Shown here: piece by piece, positions 55,419 through 64,000 of the stretch
Layout: each line of letters begins with the position of its first letter
Position numbering within the stretch: the first letter of the stretch is position 1
DNA from: Lachnospiraceae bacterium
GTDB lineage: Bacteria > Bacillota > Clostridia > Lachnospirales > Lachnospiraceae
Assembly (NCBI GenBank): GCA_017619635.1
Contig: JAFZRZ010000010.1
Location: 1-64,000 of the forward strand
Reading direction: 5' to 3'
Length of the DNA: 64,000 bases
Program-made: the position numbers and the translations under genes
Notes under the pieces: generated by a model
Database searches by the model: none
What the model was told of the DNA's origin: nothing
Seen by the model: the letters and a program-made list of their open reading frames with translations, nothing else

Positions 55419-56582
55419 ATGATCAGAAAAAAAGGTCTGAAGGCTGTAGCGGTTTTGCTGATAATAACGATGTATTTCTCCATGATGCCGTCGTTTGATT
55501 CCTATGCGGAAACGACACAGGAGAAATTGGATAAAGCCAAGCAGCAGCATGAAGAGACCAAAAAGAATCTAAACGAAACAAAAGAGAATATAAATGATCT
55601 GAACGATGTGAAGCATTCTCTTCAGGGCGAGCTTGCACAGCTTAATGATCAGTTGGAGGAAGTCTCAAACAATCTGGCTGATCTTGAAGACAAAATTGAA
55701 GACAAGCAGGAAGAGATCGAGCAGACGCAGGCTGATCTGGAGGTCGCAAAACAAAAAGAAGCCGAGCAGTATGCTGCCATGAAGAAGCGTATCCAGTTCA
55801 TGTATGAGAAGCAGGATTTCATGTTTACGGAAATGATCTTCTCCGCAAAGAATTTTGCTGATCTTTTGAACAAGAACGATTACATCGAGAGCCTGTCCTC
55901 ATATGATAAGAAGATGAAGGATGAACTTGAGCAGACAAGGATCAATGTTGAAGAGACAGAAGCAAGGCTCCAATCGGAAAAAGAAGAACTTGATAAGCTC
56001 CATGAGGAGGTCGTGGCCGAACAGGAAAAAGTGACAGGATATGTCAACGCCACGGCATCCAGCATAAAGAGTTATTCGGGACAGATCAAAGATGCTGAGG
56101 CGGTTGCAGCAGCCTACGAGGCGCAGTCGGCCGCGGAAGAAGCTGATATCGAAGCACTTAAAAAACAGCTGGAAGAAGAGATAAGGCTCTCAAAACTGGC
56201 GGCTCAGTCCAAGTGGCGAGACATCTCGGAAGTGAACTTCGATGAAGGAGACAGATACCTTCTTGCAAACCTTATCTACTGTGAGGCCGGAAACCAGCCT
56301 TATGAAGGTCAGGTGGCTGTAGGCGCTGTTGTAATAAACAGAGTGCTCTCGTCGGTTTATCCGGATACGGTCGTAGGCGTTATATATCAGAACAGACAGT
56401 TTTCGCCTGTTGCAAGCGGAAGACTTGCACTCGCACTTGCTGAGGACAGAGCAACGCAGGCCTGTTACAACGCAGCGGATGCCGCGATGGGCGGTCAGAC
56501 GAATGTAGGTACCTGTGTGTATTTCAGGACTCCGATAGAGGGACTCAGCGGAATACAGATCGGCGGACACATATTCTATTGA
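55419..56582 (+). CDS. Coiled-coil cell-wall hydrolase, SleB/CwlJ type
   Basis: A 387-residue secreted protein: signal peptide over about the first 30 residues, coiled coil to about residue 255, then a Hydrolase_2 (SleB/CwlJ) domain with the catalytic glutamate in LIYCEAGNQPYEGQVAVGAVVINRV. The coiled coil shares order and wording with the FtsEX-linked M23 protein at 3357 (IQFMYEKQDFMFTEM against IKFMYEKGDSYYLEM; SLSSYDKK against QLSAYDKK). Likely an FtsEX- or PcsB-like partner with a swapped enzyme. Start ATG 55419 after AAAGGAAA. Confidence 0.85.
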   Translation: MIRKKGLKAVAVLLIITMYFSMMPSFDSYAETTQEKLDKAKQQHEETKKNLNETKENINDLNDVKHSLQGELAQLNDQLEEVSNNLADLEDKIEDKQEEIEQTQADLEVAKQKEAEQYAAMKKRIQFMYEKQDFMFTEMIFSAKNFADLLNKNDYIESLSSYDKKMKDELEQTRINVEETEARLQSEKEELDKLHEEVVAEQEKVTGYVNATASSIKSYSGQIKDAEAVAAAYEAQSAAEEADIEALKKQLEEEIRLSKLAAQSKWRDISEVNFDEGDRYLLANLIYCEAGNQPYEGQVAVGAVVINRVLSSVYPDTVVGVIYQNRQFSPVASGRLALALAEDRATQACYNAADAAMGGQTNVGTCVYFRTPIEGLSGIQIGGHIFY

Positions 56583-56590
56583 TACAAAAA

Positions 56591-56645
56591 TACTCCCCCA
56601 AGGGAAAAGGCCATCCGTACACGAATGGCCTCTAAAGGGGGAGTA
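56591..56645. terminator. Large bidirectional terminator
   Basis: TACTCCCCC and GGGGGAGTA enclose an inner GGCCAT/ATGGCC stem. On the - strand the structure is followed by TTTTTG, which suits the leftward DUF402 gene; on the + strand the tail is TATTTCTTG. The 110 bases from here to 56755 hold nothing else I can support. Confidence 0.82.
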
Positions 56646-56755
56646 TATTTCTTGTTACGTCGATTGAGACGTTTACAATACCAAATGAAAAGATGATTAT
56701 CCGTTCACCTTGTATCGTAATAATATCACTCGATGTGTAACAGTACTGTAACACA

Positions 56756-57235
56756 TTAGGAAATTTTACTCATCAATATATCTGTCAGTGTACTAAAGTT
56801 ACCGTCCTGGATCAGTTTGATCAGTGCGCCAAGCTGTTTTACACTTATAAAAAACTGCTGTTCATTAATGAGCAGCTTTTCTTTTGCCTCGCAAAGCTCA
56901 TCTATATCTATGACATTCATCTTACCGTCGGGTTTTACGATGACATCCGCTAAAAGATCTACAACGGTAAGCGTGTTCTGTGCTCTGTCCCACAGATACG
57001 TGACTATATCGCAGTACCAGTATACGAGTGAATCGTCCTCAGCAAGGAATTTGCTGACCTTATATCCGTCTTTCAAAAAATAACAGGAATAGCCGTGATG
57101 AAAATCCTTTCGGGGTTTAAGAGTATTCCACTTGGTGACGATGATATCATCATCCATGTACAGGATGATGTCATCCTTTAGAGGAATACACTCCTCGGGA
57201 ATTAGACGTTTACGGTAGAGAACAGGATATGCCAT
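56756..57235 (-). CDS. DUF402-family protein
   Basis: A 159-residue cytoplasmic protein with the DUF402 fold pattern: LVYWYCDIVTYLWD followed by LTVVDLLADVIVKPDGKMNVIDIDEL, the acidic run typical of these phosphatase- or RNA-binding-like proteins. The related FomD-like and YgaC-type members hydrolyse nucleotides or phosphate esters, but the substrate here cannot be assigned. GGGGAGG precedes the start at 57235. It is transcribed opposite to its neighbours. Confidence 0.82.
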   Translation of the reverse strand: MAYPVLYRKRLIPEECIPLKDDIILYMDDDIIVTKWNTLKPRKDFHHGYSCYFLKDGYKVSKFLAEDDSLVYWYCDIVTYLWDRAQNTLTVVDLLADVIVKPDGKMNVIDIDELCEAKEKLLINEQQFFISVKQLGALIKLIQDGNFSTLTDILMSKIS

Positions 57236-57380
57236 GATTATACCTCCCCGGATCTTAGCACATAATATTCAGAAAACAGTCTTTGAATAGTTAAATATTA
57301 TATACAATAGTACTATCTGCGGACTTATAAGTCAACCATGGCTAACCCGAATTTCGAATGTTCAAAACCGTCATAATTCC

Positions 57381-57409
57381 TTTACACCATATTCGCAATA
57401 TTGTATAAT
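57381..57409 (+). promoter_or_regulatory. Sigma-A promoter of the ATP synthase operon
   Basis: TTTACA (57381-57386), 17-base spacer and a perfect TATAAT (57404-57409), 28 bases before the first start codon. Confidence 0.88.
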
Positions 57410-57437
57410 ATATCTAATTGTGTGAAGGGCTCATAAC

Positions 57438-57665
57438 GTGGATAAACGTAATAATTTCAAAATATTAACATTTGTTACACAGTTTGCGGTAAATATGTTA
57501 GTACCGATATGTATGTGCTCATTTGCAGGCTATTATATCGACAGATATTTTGGCACCCAGATATGGTTTATCATTCTTTTCTTCGTCGGAGCCATTGCAG
57601 GAGGAAGGAATGTCTATATTCTGGCAAAGAAGGCGTATGGCAGCAAAGAGGATTCCGATCAATGA
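57438..57665 (+). CDS. atpZ: ATP synthase-associated protein AtpZ
   Basis: A 75-residue protein with two membrane hairpin helices (FAVNMLVPICMCSFAGYYI and IWFIILFFVGAIAGG) of the AtpZ/ATPase_gene1 family. In other bacteria AtpZ and AtpI act in magnesium or calcium transport or as assembly factors of the ATP synthase. Start is GTG at 57438. Overlaps the next gene by four bases (ATGA). Confidence 0.85.
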   Translation: MDKRNNFKILTFVTQFAVNMLVPICMCSFAGYYIDRYFGTQIWFIILFFVGAIAGGRNVYILAKKAYGSKEDSDQ

Positions 57666-58069
57666 GCAAAGAAGCATTTGATGCACGCGATACACTTAAG
57701 GAATTACTGATCGGGATACTTGTCTTTGGTATCGTATCTCAGCTTGCCGGCATGTTTTTTGTTGACAGCATGTTGAAATACACAGCCGGTTTGTGGATCG
57801 GGATACTGCTGGCAATGGCCTGTGCCTGGCATATGTGGTGGAGTTTGAACAGAAACCTGCAGCTGAATGCTGATAACGAGGGTGGCGCGAGAACATATGC
57901 CATAAAGCAGAATCTGATAAGATACGCTGTAATACTTTTGGTGTTTGCAGGTGTTTGCGTTACCGGTTTTGCATATCCGTTGGCGGCATTTCTCGGGATC
58001 ATGGGTCTTAAAGCCGGAGCATACATGCAGCCTTTCGTAAAAAAATTACTAGATAAAAGAAAAAAATAA
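57662..58069 (+). CDS. atpI: ATP synthase subunit I (AtpI-like)
   Basis: A 135-residue protein with four membrane segments (about 15-32, 38-56, 80-100, 103-122). Lies between atpZ and atpB, the position of AtpI, which helps assemble the c-ring. ATG 57662 overlaps the atpZ stop. Sequence similarity within the family is low, so the assignment relies partly on context. Confidence 0.8.
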   Translation: MSKEAFDARDTLKELLIGILVFGIVSQLAGMFFVDSMLKYTAGLWIGILLAMACAWHMWWSLNRNLQLNADNEGGARTYAIKQNLIRYAVILLVFAGVCVTGFAYPLAAFLGIMGLKAGAYMQPFVKKLLDKRKK

Positions 58070-58081
58070 GGAGGTAAACAT

Positions 58082-58801
58082 ATGGACATGGGAATACTGT
58101 TGTCCGCTGACAATGAAGTTGACTTTATGATACATGGTATCTTCCAGTACAACTTCTTTGGTCATCCCGTATGGATAACGACTACTCATGTATGTTGCCT
58201 TATAGTACTCCTTTCTCTTATGCTTTTCGGTTTCCTGGCAGGCAGGAAGATGAAGCATGCGGAAGAGGTACCTGAGGGTTTTCAGAATTTCGTTGAACTG
58301 GTCGTGGAACTGCTCGATGGTATGGTCGACGGCACGATGGGTAAGAACGGAGTCAAGTTCAGAAACTACATAGGCACCATATTTATTTTCATACTGGTCA
58401 GCAATCTCTCGGGTCTGCTTGGACTCAGACCGCCGACCGCCGATTACGGTACGACGTTACCGCTGGGTATCATGACATTTACACTGATATTCTTCAATAA
58501 ACTGAAGTATCAGAAGGTATCCGGATTCATTAAGGGTCTGTGTGATCCGTGGGTATTCTGGGCACCGATCAATGTCATAGGTGATATAGCGGTTCCGATA
58601 TCGATTTCACTGCGTCTGTTCGCCAACATACTTTCCGGAACGGTAATGATGGCTCTCATATACGGACTGTTGAGCAAGATCGCTATCATATGGCCCGCGG
58701 CATTACATGTATACTTCGATATGTTCTCTGGTGCGATACAGACATATGTATTCTGTATGCTGACCATGACATATATCTCGGATGCAATGACGACCGAGTA
58801 A
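58082..58801 (+). CDS. atpB: ATP synthase F0 subunit a
   Basis: A 239-residue stator channel protein with about five to six membrane segments. The essential arginine lies in SLRLFANILSG; the C-terminal helix IQTYVFCMLTMTYISDA is typical. It forms the ion half-channels against the c-ring. RBS AAGGAGG. Confidence 0.95.
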   Translation: MDMGILLSADNEVDFMIHGIFQYNFFGHPVWITTTHVCCLIVLLSLMLFGFLAGRKMKHAEEVPEGFQNFVELVVELLDGMVDGTMGKNGVKFRNYIGTIFIFILVSNLSGLLGLRPPTADYGTTLPLGIMTFTLIFFNKLKYQKVSGFIKGLCDPWVFWAPINVIGDIAVPISISLRLFANILSGTVMMALIYGLLSKIAIIWPAALHVYFDMFSGAIQTYVFCMLTMTYISDAMTTE

Positions 58802-58843
58802 CTTAAAGCTGTGAATAATACAACTTCAACATATACGATTTAG

Positions 58844-59110
<267 letters not shown>

Positions 59111-59153
59111 GCCTTTTATCAGTTGATATTTTAAGAAAGGAGGCTTATAAGAG

Positions 59154-59704
59154 TTGAGCGAATTTGGAAGAGTCGGATTTATGCTGCTTAGCACTGAGAT
59201 GGAGCCAAGACTTTTTGATCTTGATTTTCAGCTCCTTGCAGATGCGGTACTGACACTTATTGCAGTCATTGCTCTGTTCTTTTTCCTGTCATATTTTCTT
59301 TTCAATCCTGCAAGGGAATTCATGAACAAGAGAAAAGACAAGATAAAGAGCGAACTTGAAGAGGCAAAGAAGAGTCAGGAAGAAGCTGCAGCATTAAAGG
59401 CAGAATACGAAGACAAACTTAAGAACGTCGATAAAGAAGCGGAAGGAATCTTAAGCGCAGCACGCAAGAAGGCTATGGATAATGAAGCTTCTATAGTTGC
59501 GAAGGCTAAAGAAGAAGCACATGCGATCGTTGAAAGAGCAGGTGTTGAGGCTGAGCAGGAGAAGCTTCGCGTTAAAGATGATGTTAAGAAAGAGATGATA
59601 GATGTTGCAGCCGCTGTTGCAAAAAAAGCAGTTGGAAACAGCATGGATATCTCTGTTCAGGAACGTCTTGTTGACGAGACATTGAAAGAAATAGGTGAAG
59701 GCAC

Positions 59705-59717
<13 letters not shown>
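59154..59717 (+). CDS. atpF: ATP synthase F0 subunit b
   Basis: A 187-residue stator stalk protein: one membrane segment near 35-52 (VLTLIAVIALFFFLSYFLF) then a long charged coiled coil. Translation starts at TTG 59154, ten bases after AAAGGAGG; the next ATG at 59181 has no RBS. The end overlaps atpH by 13 bases. Confidence 0.93.
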
Positions 59718-61781
<2,064 letters not shown>

Positions 61782-61797
61782 AAAGTAGGTGATTTTT

Positions 61798-62658
61798 ATG
61801 GCCTCTATGCGCGACATAAAGAGACGTAAAGGCAGTATACAAAGTACACAGCAGATCACCAAAGCCATGAAACTGGTTTCGACGGTTAAGCTGCAGAGAA
61901 CCAAGCAGCGTGCCCTCAATTCCAAAGCTTACTTCAGTTATATGTACAATACGGTTCAGTCCATCCTTTCAAAGGCAGGGACCATCAATCACAGTTATGT
62001 GACAGGAAATGATTCGACCAACAAAGCGGTCATCGTTATTTCTGGTAACAGAGGACTGGCAGGAGGATATAATTCCAACATAGTCAAGCTCATTACCAAG
62101 GGCGATCTTGCTGATGACGAACTGATAATGTACACGATAGGTAAGAAATGTAGGGAAGCATTCAACAGATACGGTTATGTACTGGCAGACGATTATTCGT
62201 ATATGATCGAGGCACCGGATTACGTTGATGCGATGAGACTCAGCGCAGTGCTTCTCAATCAGTACCGTAAAGGCGAGATTGGTGAGATATATCTTGCATT
62301 TACCGCATTTAAGAACACCGTGTCACATGAGCCCACACTGCTTAAGCTTCTTCCTGTTGATCAGAGCGATGTATCGATCGAAACGGATGACAAAGCTGAT
62401 GTTCCAATGAACTTTGAACCGGCAGAAGAGGAAGCACTTGAGCTTATCATACCCAAGTATGTTGCGAGCATCATACATGGAGCGATGATAGAATCAGTGG
62501 CAAGTGAGAACGGAGCCCGTATGCAGGCAATGGATTCTGCAACATCAAATGCGGAAGAGATGATAGACAAGCTCACACTGCAGTATAACAGAGCAAGACA
62601 GGGCTCTATCACACAGGAGCTTACGGAGATCATAGCGGGTGCTCAGGCGATATCATAA
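61798..62658 (+). CDS. atpG: ATP synthase F1 subunit gamma
   Basis: A 286-residue central shaft protein. The N-terminal helix (MRDIKRRKGSIQSTQQITKAMK) starts at ATG 61798 after AGGTGA; the C-terminal helix LQYNRARQGSITQELTEIIAGAQAI is complete. The frame is open to a GTG at 61789, which is less likely. Confidence 0.95.
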   Translation: MASMRDIKRRKGSIQSTQQITKAMKLVSTVKLQRTKQRALNSKAYFSYMYNTVQSILSKAGTINHSYVTGNDSTNKAVIVISGNRGLAGGYNSNIVKLITKGDLADDELIMYTIGKKCREAFNRYGYVLADDYSYMIEAPDYVDAMRLSAVLLNQYRKGEIGEIYLAFTAFKNTVSHEPTLLKLLPVDQSDVSIETDDKADVPMNFEPAEEEALELIIPKYVASIIHGAMIESVASENGARMQAMDSATSNAEEMIDKLTLQYNRARQGSITQELTEIIAGAQAIS

Positions 62659-62687
62659 CGTTAGGACCTGCATATCAAATATTTTAA

Positions 62688-64000
<1,313 letters not shown>

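Overview
The window reads as a chromosomal segment of a motile, anaerobic Firmicute of the family Lachnospiraceae; a Butyrivibrio-like organism is my best guess, but the genus is inference. Support comes from the gene content: Gram-positive style flagellar rod genes beside mbl, the HrcA/CIRCE heat-shock operon, an FtsEX plus PcsB-type division hydrolase, a cdaA-cdaR-glmM cluster, an F-type ATP synthase whose c subunit carries a sodium-binding signature, and a Lys/Ala-rich DUF6465-type protein. Nearly all genes lie on the + strand. No rRNA, tRNA, CRISPR array, prophage or insertion sequence was seen.

Layout. 1-600: a YjfB-like motility protein on the - strand with its terminator. 611-6003: PucR-type regulator, ftsE, ftsX, a coiled-coil M23 hydrolase and an S41 protease (division and wall remodelling). 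6078-12001: cysK, uvrB, uvrA. 12210-18078: mbl, flhO, flhP, a FlgJ-type rod protein, recD2 and a TIGR03826-type flagellar protein. 18091-22703: two unknown membrane proteins, then cdaA-cdaR-glmM (c-di-AMP and UDP-GlcNAc precursor synthesis). 22780-28080: HPr, leuA, rmlD, a methyltransferase and a large membrane protein. 28179-34832: a complete branched-chain amino-acid ABC transporter (livJHMGF), a cytidylate-kinase-like protein and an aminotransferase. 35007-40699: a DUF6465-type protein with 54-bp tandem repeats, then hrcA-grpE-dnaK-dnaJ under a CIRCE operator.

40768-45335 is the accessory-looking part. An MFS efflux-type transporter sits behind an 18-codon leader peptide and an RNA that can fold in two mutually exclusive ways, one ending in a terminator whose 3' arm also holds the transporter RBS. 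About 1.8 kb further on, a methyltransferase sits behind a 13-codon leader ORF whose last codons form one arm of a long hairpin. Both look like translation-sensing attenuators of the kind known for antibiotic-resistance genes; neither ligand can be read from sequence.

45492-52721 is a compact operon: AAC(3)-like N-acyltransferase, acyl carrier protein, DltA/NRPS-like adenylation enzyme, DUF4910 metallopeptidase-like protein, GT2 glycosyltransferase, a glycosyltransferase with sialyltransferase-type EDG and HP motifs, and a membrane acyltransferase 3. My reading is a carrier-protein-dependent system that activates a small acid or amino acid and attaches it to a cell-surface glycan. This is the best candidate for a little-described system here.

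52745-64000 returns to housekeeping: Sua5, rpiB, upp, dCMP deaminase, a coiled-coil SleB-type wall hydrolase related at its N-terminus to the FtsEX-linked hydrolase 50 kb upstream, a DUF402 protein, and atpZ-atpI-atpBEFHAG-atpD, with atpD running off the end. The order Sua5, rpiB, upp, atp also occurs, with extra genes between, in Bacillus.
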